DNA of 18,328 nt, from positions 1 to 18,328 of the forward strand of contig CAZCSJ010000013.1 of assembly GCA_964501445.1 (NCBI GenBank), written 5' to 3'. Source of the stretch: CAZCSJ01 sp964501445 (GTDB lineage Bacteria; Patescibacteriota; Minisyncoccia; Sungbacterales; HO2-52-23). The position numbers and the translations under genes are program-made. Each line of letters starts with the position of its first letter. Position 1 is the first letter of the stretch. The notes under the pieces were generated by a model. It saw nothing but the letters and a program-made list of their open reading frames with translations. It did no database searches and was not told the DNA's origin. This document shows, one piece after another, positions 1-7,019 of the stretch.

Positions 1-2641
1 TCTGCTCTCCCCAATTATTGCCGATTTTCACGTCCACGAGAAGCGGAACATTAAGCGTAGCAACACCCTCCATAATAGATTTAATTTTGGGCATTGCCCT
101 GTCAGCAGCATCTTTTTTAATTTCAAACACCAATTCATCATGCACCTGCAAAAGCATCCGCACGTCCCCCTCGAGTTTCTCGCGCCCTGTCCACTCGTCT
201 ACCGCAATCATTGCCATCTTCACGATGTCGCCGGTGGCAGTGCCCTGAATCGGCATGTTCACTGCCATACGATCTGCTTCACGACGCAGCTGCCAGTTTG
301 AAGATTGCGCTTCGGGAATATACCGCCTGCGGCCAAAAAGCGTCTCCACGTACCCGTGTTCAAGCACAAACTCTTTGGTGCGCTCTATAAAATCGCGGAT
401 GCCGGAAAACTCACGAAAATATTCGTCAATGAATTTTTTTGCATCGCTCCGCGACATTCCGGTGGACTCGGCAAACGCCACTGGCCCCATGCCGTAGAGT
501 ACCCCGAAATTCAAGGTCTTTGCCGCGCGTCGGAGTTCGGGCGTCACCTCTGCAAGCGGCACATTATACACCTCTGCCGCAGTGAGAGTGTGAATGTCTG
601 CCCCATTCCGAAACGCGTCTATCATTTTTTTATCATCTGCCATGTGCGCCGCAACCCGAAGTTCAATTTGGGAATAGTCAAATGACACGAGGAAAAATCC
701 GTTTTCGGCAACAAAGGCCTTTCGTATTTCTTTCCCATATTCCGAAAGAACCGGGATATTCTGGAGATTCGGGTCTGAGGAGGAGAGGCGGCCGGTGGCA
801 GTGCCCGCTTGGTTATAGGTCGTATGCAAACGCCCGGTTTTCTCATTCACGAGTTTTGGCAAGGCATCAATATACGTTGACTTCAATTTCATGAGCTCGC
901 GGTATCGGAGGAGCGTTTCTACGATCGGATGCCGGCCCTTTAATTTTTCAAGCTCTGCGGCACCGGTGGACACCACGCCCCGTTTTCCGGTTTTCCTGAG
1001 GCCGTCGGTCGCAATGCCGAGTTTCTCAAAAAGGATCCGTGAGAGCTGCTGGGTGGAATTGATATTGAAGGTCTCGCCCGCCATGGCAAAAATCCCGAGC
1101 GTCAATTCCCTCAATTCCTTATCCACTTTTTTTGCGAGAGCCGCGAGAAAATCGGAATCAATTTTTATCCCCCGCGTCTCCATTCCGAAAAGCACTGGTA
1201 TGAGGGGCATCTCTATCTTTTCAAATACGTCTCTGAGTTTTCCTCCGCCATATCCGCCTCCGCCAGCTGGCGGATGTGGCGGAGGCGGAGAAAGTTTTTC
1301 GGAAAGCGCTTCTACCACTTCAAAAAAATGCATCGCTTCCTCCGCAATGTCTTTGGAACCGAGCCGCCCAAGGGCGCGACTTGCGACCGCGGGAAATGAA
1401 AAATCGCGGCTAAACGCATCGGCGACATACGAGGCAAGCATCGTGTCAAAAAGAATATGTGGTATCGGAATATCAAAATCTCGAAAAAAGTGTAAGAGCA
1501 ACTTCCAGTCGTGGGCATAGAGCTCTTCCAATGATTCTATCCATTTTCCAAACGCGGGATGTGAAAGAAACGCGCGAGAAATCTTCCACACGCGCTCATC
1601 GCCTCTTTTTGTAATGAGCAGCTCCTCTCCGGAAAGGAGAAGTGCGGTCGCGTCCCTTGTGAACGCCTTTGCCTCTTTCCTCCACTGCCCTTCTGTCGCA
1701 ATCGGAATGATGCGTAAAGACGCACGGGGAGCGACCTCCGCAGCCGCCCCATTCCTGCTCCCGCTATTTTCAATCCGTTGTATCAAACTTGAAAACCCGA
1801 ACTCGGAAAAGACAGCACGCAGTTCCGCTCGCCCGAGCGCGGAGGAATCAAATGCGAAATCTTTGAGCGACCACTCAATCGGCACGTCGGTGCGGATTGT
1901 TGCCAGATCCTTGGAAAACCGCGCATCCTCCTCGCCTGCGCGAAGTTTTTCCGCGACCGCGGGAGAGATTTTTTTATCCCCCTTCTTCAAGGCCTTATAC
2001 ACTCCCTCAATTGAGCCGAATGTTTTTACAAGGTCGGTTGCGGTTTTCTCGCCGATTCCCTTCACTCCCGGAATGTTGTCGGACGGGTCGCCCTTAAGCC
2101 CTTTGAAATCAGTGACCCGTGATGGCGCGAATCCGAATTTTTTTTCCACTTGGGCGTCATCGTATGTCACGGTTTCCGAAATCCCCTTTTTCATGGAAAA
2201 AACCTCAACACCCGGCCGCACGAGCTGGAGCGTATCCATATCGCCCGTCACAATCACCACCTCAACATTCTTTTTTTTGCGAAAACCCTCTGCGATCGTG
2301 CCGATAATATCGTCCGCCTCGTACCCTTCTTTCTGGAGCACGGGAATCCCGCACGCCTCAAGGACCCTTCGCACTTTTTCAAATTGGCTCGCGAGGTCAG
2401 ACGGCGTTTCCGGCCGCTGGGCTTTGTAGCGTTCGTATGCGGTGTGGCGAAATGTCGGACCCGGCAGATCAAATGCCGCCACAATATAGTCGGGCGTGAA
2501 TTCCCGCAAAATCCGCAAAAGAATTGAGGTAAATCCATACACCGCGCCCACCGGCTCGCCCGCGGGAGACGTCAAGGGTGGCAACGCGTGGTAGGCGCGA
2601 TGAATGATGGCGTGGGAATCGATGAGGATTAACTTCTTCAT
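1..2641 (-). CDS. polA: DNA polymerase I, 3' end cut by the window edge
   Basis: DNA-dependent DNA polymerase with an N-terminal 5'-3' exonuclease, used in repair and Okazaki fragment maturation. Reading leftwards from the ATG at 2641 gives 880 uninterrupted codons. The 5' nuclease domain (about residues 1-290) shows GYEADDIIG, TGDMDTLQLV and GLKGDPSDNIPGVKG. The polymerase domain has TGRLSSSDPNLQNIP, motif A DYSQIELR (D655), motif B RRAAKTLNFGVLYG (K708) and motif C QVHDEL (D835). The last visible residues, NNWGEQ, match the family's C-terminal end, so only a few residues are missing. The middle domain lacks the DxE and YxxxD exonuclease motifs, so proofreading is probably absent (inference). 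A GC-rich palindrome adds a proline/glycine tract near residues 451-466. It lies 49 bases after tsaE, probably in one transcript. No Shine-Dalgarno site is visible. Confidence 0.97.
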   Translation of the reverse strand, partial: MKKLILIDSHAIIHRAYHALPPLTSPAGEPVGAVYGFTSILLRILREFTPDYIVAAFDLPGPTFRHTAYERYKAQRPETPSDLASQFEKVRRVLEACGIPVLQKEGYEADDIIGTIAEGFRKKKNVEVVIVTGDMDTLQLVRPGVEVFSMKKGISETVTYDDAQVEKKFGFAPSRVTDFKGLKGDPSDNIPGVKGIGEKTATDLVKTFGSIEGVYKALKKGDKKISPAVAEKLRAGEEDARFSKDLATIRTDVPIEWSLKDFAFDSSALGRAELRAVFSEFGFSSLIQRIENSGSRNGAAAEVAPRASLRIIPIATEGQWRKEAKAFTRDATALLLSGEELLITKRGDERVWKISRAFLSHPAFGKWIESLEELYAHDWKLLLHFFRDFDIPIPHILFDTMLASYVADAFSRDFSFPAVASRALGRLGSKDIAEEAMHFFEVVEALSEKLSPPPPHPPAGGGGYGGGKLRDVFEKIEMPLIPVLFGMETRGIKIDSDFLAALAKKVDKELRELTLGIFAMAGETFNINSTQQLSRILFEKLGIATDGLRKTGKRGVVSTGAAELEKLKGRHPIVETLLRYRELMKLKSTYIDALPKLVNEKTGRLHTTYNQAGTATGRLSSSDPNLQNIPVLSEYGKEIRKAFVAENGFFLVSFDYSQIELRVAAHMADDKKMIDAFRNGADIHTLTAAEVYNVPLAEVTPELRRAAKTLNFGVLYGMGPVAFAESTGMSRSDAKKFIDEYFREFSGIRDFIERTKEFVLEHGYVETLFGRRRYIPEAQSSNWQLRREADRMAVNMPIQGTATGDIVKMAMIAVDEWTGREKLEGDVRMLLQVHDELVFEIKKDAADRAMPKIKSIMEGVATLNVPLLVDVKIGNNWGEQ
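1254..1288. repeat. GC-rich palindromic repeat inside polA
   Basis: An 11-bp perfect inverted repeat, CCGCCTCCGCC (1254-1264) and GGCGGAGGCGG (1278-1288), contains a nested 16-bp perfect palindrome TCCGCCAGCTGGCGGA (1259-1274). On the polA strand it is read in frame as a proline run, Ala, then a glycine run, and it lies between the middle domain and the polymerase domain. Palindromes of this CCGCCAGCTGGCGG type are, as far as I recall, frequent in Parcubacteria genomes. That this is an inserted element rather than native linker is inferred from composition. Confidence 0.7.
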
Positions 2642-2649
2642 AAAACTAA

Positions 2650-2760
2650 TTTCAAAGCTCAAATGTCAAATCAAATCCAAAGTCCTAATGTCAAAAACTC
2701 GTTTTTGGATTTTGAGCTTGGGGCTTGATTTGAACTTTGGATTTTGGTATTTGTAATTGT
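2650..2760. repeat. Imperfect inverted repeat of the CAAATCAAATCCAAAG type between tsaE and polA
   Basis: The stretch is built from short A-rich words such as TCAAATCAAATCCAAAG on the left and their approximate complements (CTTGATTTGAACTTTGGATT) on the right, so it can fold into an imperfect long hairpin. It fills the gap between tsaE and polA and also encodes the last roughly 20 residues and stop codon of tsaE (a lysine/glutamine/proline-rich tail). Similar low-complexity intergenic repeats are, from memory, common in Parcubacteria and Microgenomates genomes. It could act as an RNA hairpin between the two genes, but there is no clear terminator T-run. Confidence 0.6.
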
Positions 2761-3200
2761 ATAATTCGCTCATTCCGCCCTTTCCCATGTAAAAACGTAA
2801 GTCGTATCGCATCACTCGGAATCAGGCGTTTCACCCGCTCCGCCCATTCAATCAACACAATCGTATGCGGGTCGCGAAGTATGGCATGGATGCCGAGCGC
2901 CTCAAGGTCTTTGCCTGATTTCAAACGGTATGCATCAATGTGGACGAACATACGAGGTTTTACGTTTGAGGTTTTAGGGGTTAGGGAATACGCCTTCATT
3001 ATTACAAATGTGGGGCTCGCGATTTTTTCTTTAATGCCGAGCGCTCCGGCAAATCCTTGCACAAAAGTAGTTTTCCCTGCGCCAAGATTCCCGGTGAGCG
3101 CGAGAACAACCGCATGCCTGCCCTTCAAAGCCGCCACTTCCCGCGCGAGGAGTACGGCAATTTTTTGCGTCTCTGTGGCACTTTTTGAAACAATCTCCAT
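2691..3200 (-). CDS. tsaE: tRNA threonylcarbamoyladenosine biosynthesis ATPase TsaE
   Basis: P-loop ATPase that works with TsaB and TsaD to make N6-threonylcarbamoyladenosine at position 37 of ANN-decoding tRNAs. The 169-residue product has the family's Walker A GNLGAGKT (K43, T44), followed by SPTFVIMK, HIDAYRL and IEWAERV in the usual order. Two parts look foreign. A loop (SLTPKTSNVKPR, between the SPTF and HIDAYRL motifs) and the C-terminal tail IPKSKVQIKPQAQNPKTSF are both encoded by repeat-like DNA; the core family is shorter, roughly 140-150 residues. The ATG at 3200 is chosen because the fold starts immediately after it; no ribosome binding site is visible. polA follows on the same strand. 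tsaB and tsaD are not in the window. Confidence 0.95.
   Translation of the reverse strand: MEIVSKSATETQKIAVLLAREVAALKGRHAVVLALTGNLGAGKTTFVQGFAGALGIKEKIASPTFVIMKAYSLTPKTSNVKPRMFVHIDAYRLKSGKDLEALGIHAILRDPHTIVLIEWAERVKRLIPSDAIRLTFLHGKGRNERIIQLQIPKSKVQIKPQAQNPKTSF
2955..2990. repeat. TTTTAGGGGTTAGGG-type repeat inside tsaE
   Basis: The plus strand carries GGTTTTAGGGGTTAGGGA here. The 11-mer GGTTTTAGGGG (2970-2980) recurs exactly at 5221-5231 in the spacer before the pilus ATPase gene, where complementary CCTAATCCCTAACA units follow. In tsaE it is read in frame and encodes a loop between two conserved motifs. The shared word is short, so common origin is an inference. Confidence 0.5.
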
Positions 3201-3227
3201 GATACAACAAGCGTAGCAAGAGGCCTA

Positions 3228-3266
3228 TAAAAATTGAAGCGCCGCACTATCTAGCTAGTACGGCGC
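3228..3266 (-). terminator. Rho-independent terminator of the unrecognised gene at 3279-3881
   Basis: GCGCCG (3239-3244) pairs with CGGCGC (3261-3266). One mismatch follows, then four more pairs, ACTA (3246-3249) with TAGT (3256-3259), around a 6-base loop. On the minus strand the stem is followed by TTCAATTTTTA, a usable U-tract. It begins 13 bases after the stop codon at 3279, which supports the minus-strand gene. Confidence 0.75.
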
Positions 3267-3278
3267 GACGGATGGAAA

Positions 3279-3881
3279 TTATTCGGCGGGGCAGCCGGTT
3301 TCCACGAAGTGGTCCGGGATCAAGACCAACGTGTGACCTCCTATCCTACGAAAATTATCCCGCTGGGATGTCACTCTAAAAGTCAAAATCCCAGAAGAAC
3401 AACCAAGGACAACCGGCTTTCCGGTCTCTTGGTTGATACTCACTTCCGCCCCCGGGTCCGAGAGGTAGTACCACACGAAGTATCCATATTCTCCCCTCCG
3501 GAAGTTAGGAATAGGTATCTTGCATTCGTTTTCCTGGAGGAAAACGGTGTGGTATTGGCCGACCCAAACGATCTTCCGCTTCTTAGTTTTTTTATCTTCT
3601 CTCACAACGGGAAAATCGTCGCGGGCAATCACCACCTTCGCGACAGAGTAGTGATCGCTTCTGTCGTAGAAAAAACGGCCGAGGAAACCGCGGCGCGATT
3701 CCCGACAGACCTCAACTTCCCAGCGATCGTCTTGACCCGGCCGAGGTCCCGGATACGAATCCTGCACAATCGTCCGACCATCAAACACGACGGTCGTTTC
3801 GGTCCTGACGCCAAGATACCGACACCCCAAAGAAAAATCTATTGTCATGAAAAGAGCAGCCGCCTTCGCCCATACGTTCAT
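3279..3881 (-). CDS. Unrecognised protein, possibly exported
   Basis: I do not recognise this 200-residue protein. The reading could start at a TTG at 3899, but the ATG at 3881 is preferred because AGAAGGGG lies 7 bases upstream of it. The N-terminus (MNVWAKAAALFMTIDFSLGC) has one lysine, a hydrophobic stretch and a cysteine at residue 20, resembling a short signal or lipoprotein signal, although SLGC is not a good lipobox. The rest is soluble, rich in aromatic and charged residues (KKTKKRK near the middle, EYGYFVWYYLSDPG later) and looks mostly beta-structured (inference). It has its own promoter at 3916-3943 and terminator at 3228-3266, so it is a single-gene unit on the minus strand. The overlapping plus-strand reading at 3309-3956 has no such signals. 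Confidence 0.7.
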   Translation of the reverse strand: MNVWAKAAALFMTIDFSLGCRYLGVRTETTVVFDGRTIVQDSYPGPRPGQDDRWEVEVCRESRRGFLGRFFYDRSDHYSVAKVVIARDDFPVVREDKKTKKRKIVWVGQYHTVFLQENECKIPIPNFRRGEYGYFVWYYLSDPGAEVSINQETGKPVVLGCSSGILTFRVTSQRDNFRRIGGHTLVLIPDHFVETGCPAE

Positions 3882-3915
3882 CTTCAATCCCCTTCTCAAT
3901 TTTCTGATATTTATA

Positions 3916-3943
3916 TTTATACCATAATTCCAAAAAAATGCAA
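3916..3943 (-). promoter_or_regulatory. Sigma-70-type promoter for the unrecognised gene at 3279-3881
   Basis: On the minus strand TTGCAT (3938-3943) is followed after 16 bases by TATAAA (3916-3921). TGG directly before the -10 gives an extended -10. Transcription would start about 25-30 bases before the ATG at 3881. The surrounding DNA is much more AT-rich than the neighbouring genes. Confidence 0.65.
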
Positions 3944-3986
3944 TTTTTCATTATGACTTTCCTATGGGTACTCCGCACTACGGATT

Positions 3987-4026
3987 TTACATCCATTTTT
4001 CTACTATCGCTTAAAAATGGATGTAA
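3987..4026. repeat. 14-bp perfect inverted repeat in the divergent spacer
   Basis: TTACATCCATTTTT (3987-4000) and AAAAATGGATGTAA (4013-4026) are exact complements separated by 12 bases. The repeat lies between two divergent genes, about 44 bases upstream of the -35 of the minus-strand promoter. Neither side is followed by a T-run in the correct orientation, so it does not look like a terminator. It could be an operator, an origin-like cruciform or a dispersed repeat; the sequence does not decide. Confidence 0.7.
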
Positions 4027-4032
4027 CGGAAG

Positions 4033-4041
4033 TTATCCACA
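4033..4041 (+). promoter_or_regulatory. Perfect match to the DnaA box TTATCCACA
   Basis: The 9-mer TTATCCACA lies in the non-coding spacer, 6 bases after the inverted repeat at 3987-4026. It is the only exact match I found in the window's spacers. A single box can occur by chance or serve DnaA-mediated regulation. On its own it does not define an origin. Confidence 0.4.
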
Positions 4042-4086
4042 CAAACACCATTTGACGCCCCCGACACCTTGCGCTACGAATGGGGC

Positions 4087-5199
4087 ATGGATTTCTCAAA
4101 AGCGCAGGGACTCATTGAGCAGAGCGAGCGGGTTGCGGTCATTACCCCGGATTCTCCGAGTATTGATTGCCTTGCCTCTGCCGAGGCGCTCATCACCGCG
4201 CTCACGGAGCGCGGAAAAATCGCGGGCGTGGTGAAAACCCCGGCAACAACCGATCCCTCGCTCACGGATTCCTTCCCGCGCGTCCTCACCTCGCAGCCCC
4301 TCCCGAAAGAATTTATTGTCTCGGTCAATACCGCCGAGACCCCGATTGCACAACTTCGATATGAGAAGTTGGACGACCGCGTGGAAGTAGTGCTCACCCC
4401 AAAGTCCCTGCCCGTCTCGCGCGAACACGTGAGCTTCCGCGAGGGATCAATCCGTGTGGATGCCGCCGTTCTCGTCGGGGTATCCAACCCCGAGGCCCTT
4501 ACACTCCCGGATGTAGAACCAGGATTTTTCAAAGACACGCCGCTCGTGAATATTGATGTATCGCCTGAAAACACACGCTTTGCCGAAGCGAATGTGGTGA
4601 ATGACACGCACGCATCACTCTCAGAACTCACCTACCGGCTCCTCACCCAGAACGCTCATACCACGCTCTCATCCGAAATCCAGACGCTTCTCCTTGCGGG
4701 AATCGTCTCTGCAACCGATACCTTCCGCGCGCCCGCCACCACTCCGGAAACTCTTCGTGCCGCGTCCGAACTCATGCAGGGAGGTGCGAATCGCGACCGC
4801 GCGCACCTGCTCGCGCGCGCGGCGCGCCCGCTCTCGCTCGTGCAGCTCGTTGCCCGCGCATCCGTTCGCTCAAAAATTGACTCAGGAAATGGCGTCCTGT
4901 GGTCATTTGTCACCGCAGAGGACTTTGAAAAAACCGGACGCTCAAAAGAGGACCTCCCCTTGGTCTTGGAACACCTCACGCACGAGGTGCCGGCACACCG
5001 CGGGCTCTTTCTCTTGTGGCAGGAGCGTCTCGGCGCGCCAATACACGCGGCATTCCGCGGCAATGGCACGCTTGCCGAGGCCGTGCAGGCGCGCACAGAC
5101 GGCGCGTGGCAGAACCCCAATTTCATACTGGAACGCTCATTTGGGAATTTCATTGAAGCAGAAGAGTATCTCGCCGGCGTGGTGCGGGAAGCCGTCTAA
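4087..5199 (+). CDS. Degenerate DHH-family phosphoesterase-like protein, probably inactive
   Basis: This 370-residue protein follows the layout of NrnA/RecJ-type DHH phosphoesterases, but most metal ligands are replaced. PDSPSIDCLASAEAL (21-35) corresponds to the usual PDxDAIGSALAL, with the first Asp now Ser. VNTAE stands where an Asp is expected, and NIDVSPENTRFA replaces the IDHH motif, losing both histidines. LLAGIVSATDTFRAPATTPETLRAASELM keeps the Asp and overall pattern of the last motif. The C-terminal half has GVLWSFVTAEDFEK, as in DHHA1 domains, but no GGGHxxAAG loop. Nanoribonuclease activity is therefore unlikely, and a binding or structural role is inferred. The ATG at 4087 is preferred over the TTG at 4069. 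It precedes the pilus ATPase gene by 84 bases on the same strand, so a link to pilus assembly is possible. Confidence 0.65.
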   Translation: MDFSKAQGLIEQSERVAVITPDSPSIDCLASAEALITALTERGKIAGVVKTPATTDPSLTDSFPRVLTSQPLPKEFIVSVNTAETPIAQLRYEKLDDRVEVVLTPKSLPVSREHVSFREGSIRVDAAVLVGVSNPEALTLPDVEPGFFKDTPLVNIDVSPENTRFAEANVVNDTHASLSELTYRLLTQNAHTTLSSEIQTLLLAGIVSATDTFRAPATTPETLRAASELMQGGANRDRAHLLARAARPLSLVQLVARASVRSKIDSGNGVLWSFVTAEDFEKTGRSKEDLPLVLEHLTHEVPAHRGLFLLWQERLGAPIHAAFRGNGTLAEAVQARTDGAWQNPNFILERSFGNFIEAEEYLAGVVREAV

Positions 5200-5216
5200 G
5201 GGGCGAGATTTTAGGT

Positions 5217-5278
5217 TGCAGGTTTTAGGGGCGAGAAAACGGGCAATCCCTAATCCCTAACACCTAATCCCTAACACC
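5217..5278. repeat. TTTTAGGGG / CCTAATCCCTAACA repeat between the DHH-like gene and the pilus ATPase
   Basis: The spacer contains GGTTTTAGGGG (5221-5231) followed by two exact tandem copies of CCTAATCCCTAACA (5249-5262 and 5263-5276). The two halves are roughly complementary and could form a hairpin. The first word also occurs inside tsaE at 2970-2980. The repeat ends 8 bases before the ATG at 5284 and replaces any Shine-Dalgarno site. Confidence 0.65.
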
Positions 5279-5283
5279 CAGTA

Positions 5284-6951
5284 ATGGCCGAACTTTCATC
5301 CGATGACAACGCAGGACGTAAGCTTGGCATCCTTCGCGCAAAAGAAGAGGAGGAATCCACCAAGCTCCTTGCCGAGAAGCATCAACTCCCCTACGTTGAC
5401 CTCTCGATTTTTCCGATTGAAGTGGATGCGATAAAAACCGTACGTGAAGAGGAAGCGCGGAAGGGTGAACTCGCGGTGTTCCAGATGACCGGGCGGCGGT
5501 TGAAGATCGCGGTGCGCAATCCCGAGAAACCCGAAACCAAAGGGGTGCTCGCATCCTTGCGGGACGCAAACTACACGTATGAACTGTTCCTCGCATCGCG
5601 CCGCAGCGTCACGCATGCCTGGGAGTTCTATAAAAAAGTTCCGGAGAAGCACGAGGTAACCGCCGGAATGATCACGGTTTCAGCCGAGCACGTTGAAAAT
5701 CTGCAAAAAGAAATACGGGGCCTTGAAGACATCAAGAGCAGAATTGAGGCAACGTTCAAAGCGCGCACCACAGAAGCGCTTGAAATCATCCTCGCGGGTT
5801 CCTTGGCGCTTGACGCATCGGACATCCATGTGGAGCCGCAGGAAGCCGACGTGCGCCTCCGCTTTAGAATTGATGGTATCCTCTACGACGTGGTCACGCT
5901 CCCGACTCCTCTTTTTTTACTGCTCCTGTCGCGGATCAAACTCGTCGCGGAGATGAAGTTAAACATCCACGATAAAGCGCAGGATGGGCGCTTCACCATT
6001 CGTACCGGCGGGGCAGATGTGGAAATTCGCGTCTCAATCCTCCCGGGGCCGTATGGCGAAAATATCGTACTCCGGGTGTTGGATCCCAAAGCCATCAAGA
6101 TCACATTTGAGGAGCTCGGCATGCAGCCGTGGGTCATCACCACCATAGATGCGGAGCTGAAAAAACCAAACGGCATGGTGATCACCACGGGTCCTACGGG
6201 TTCTGGAAAAACTACGACACTCTATGCGTTTTTGAAAAAAATCCACACGCCCGATATCAAAATCATCACCATTGAGGACCCGATTGAATACCACCTCGTG
6301 GGAGTGGAACAAACGCAGGTAAACCACGAACGCGGCTACGACTTTGCCAACGGCCTTCGCGCGATCGTGCGCCAGGACCCGGATGTGATACTCGTCGGTG
6401 AAATACGCGATAAGGAAACTGCGGAGACCGCGATCCACGCATCGCTCACCGGACACCTCGTGTTCTCAACGCTCCACACCAATAACGCTGCGGGGACGGT
6501 TCCCCGCCTGATTGACCTTGGTATTAAAGCAAACCTCATTGCGCCCGCGGTAAACGTGACAATGGCGCAGCGCCTCATACGGAAACTCTGCCCCGACTGC
6601 AAAACGAAAACCCCGTTTAACGGAGCGCTCAAAGAAAAAATCGCAAAAGAACTCAAAGAGTTTCCCAAAGGCACGCCAGTGCCTGACGAAAAGAATTGGG
6701 CGGTGTTCTCCGCGCGCACGGGCGAGTGTTCCCGCTGCGGAGGCACGGGATACAAGGGCCGCGTGGGAATTTACGAAATTATCCTTATGGATGACGCGAT
6801 GGAGCGGCTGATCGCCAAAGAACCCTCGGAGTCGGAAGTGAAAGAAGCCACGCGCGCGCAAGGGCAGATTACGATGCGACAAGACGGGGTATTGAAAGTG
6901 CTTGCCGGTCTCACTGATTTTACAGAGCTTGACCGGATGATGGGAGAGTAG
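5284..6951 (+). CDS. pilB: Type IV pilus / type II secretion assembly ATPase (GspE/PilB family)
   Basis: Hexameric cytoplasmic motor ATPase that drives pilin polymerisation at the inner membrane. The 555-residue product has an N-terminal MshEN/T2SSE-type domain (about 10-120). Next come the conserved SDIHVEPQ segment, Walker A GPTGSGKTTTLY (K309), Asp box IITIEDPIEY, Walker B ILVGEIRDKETAETA and the His box SLTGHLVFSTLHTN. Near the C-terminus a four-cysteine zinc site is formed by C436, C439, C482 and C485 (CPDC, CSRC), typical of assembly rather than retraction ATPases. Length is normal for PilB. The ATG at 5284 has no Shine-Dalgarno site. No other pilus gene (pilC, pilT, pilin, prepilin peptidase) is in the window. 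Patescibacteria commonly use such pili for attachment or DNA uptake; this use is inferred here. Confidence 0.93.
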   Translation: MAELSSDDNAGRKLGILRAKEEEESTKLLAEKHQLPYVDLSIFPIEVDAIKTVREEEARKGELAVFQMTGRRLKIAVRNPEKPETKGVLASLRDANYTYELFLASRRSVTHAWEFYKKVPEKHEVTAGMITVSAEHVENLQKEIRGLEDIKSRIEATFKARTTEALEIILAGSLALDASDIHVEPQEADVRLRFRIDGILYDVVTLPTPLFLLLLSRIKLVAEMKLNIHDKAQDGRFTIRTGGADVEIRVSILPGPYGENIVLRVLDPKAIKITFEELGMQPWVITTIDAELKKPNGMVITTGPTGSGKTTTLYAFLKKIHTPDIKIITIEDPIEYHLVGVEQTQVNHERGYDFANGLRAIVRQDPDVILVGEIRDKETAETAIHASLTGHLVFSTLHTNNAAGTVPRLIDLGIKANLIAPAVNVTMAQRLIRKLCPDCKTKTPFNGALKEKIAKELKEFPKGTPVPDEKNWAVFSARTGECSRCGGTGYKGRVGIYEIILMDDAMERLIAKEPSESEVKEATRAQGQITMRQDGVLKVLAGLTDFTELDRMMGE

Positions 6952-6958
6952 GCTGATA

Positions 6959-7015
6959 ATTGATTATTAATAATTAATTATTGATTATTGATTCCGATTG
7001 ATTATTAATAATTAA
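6959..7015. repeat. AT-rich direct repeats after pilB
   Basis: A 19-base unit, ATTGATTATTAATAATTAA, occurs at 6959-6977 and exactly again at 6997-7015, with TTGATTATTGATT between. The words contain the palindrome TTATTAATAA. The stretch ends 5 bases before the closing stem of the possible RNA at 7020. TTGATT (6981-6986) and TATTAA (7003-7008), spaced by 16 bases, could serve as its promoter, but in such low-complexity DNA this is weak. Confidence 0.7.
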
Positions 7016-7019
7016 AAAA

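Noticed and set aside
891..2429. Long plus-strand frames (891-1520 and 1614-2429) opposite polA
   Set aside because: The minus strand encodes an intact DNA polymerase I throughout; the serine/arginine-rich plus frames are typical antisense shadows.
2970..2986. Telomere-like TTAGGG sequence
   Set aside because: Only one or two units within a coding gene; it belongs to a dispersed repeat, not a chromosome end.
3309..3956. 215-residue plus-strand reading frame opposite the unrecognised gene
   Set aside because: The minus strand has a promoter, a Shine-Dalgarno-like site, a signal-like N-terminus and a terminator in the right places; this frame has none and would run through the promoter.
4601..5260. 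219-residue plus-strand frame overlapping the DHH-like gene
   Set aside because: Arginine/serine/proline-rich low-complexity product with no motifs; the other frame shows a recognisable fold pattern.
6959..7015. CRISPR-like array
   Set aside because: Only two copies of an AT-rich unit, with a spacer that is itself low-complexity, and no cas gene in the window.
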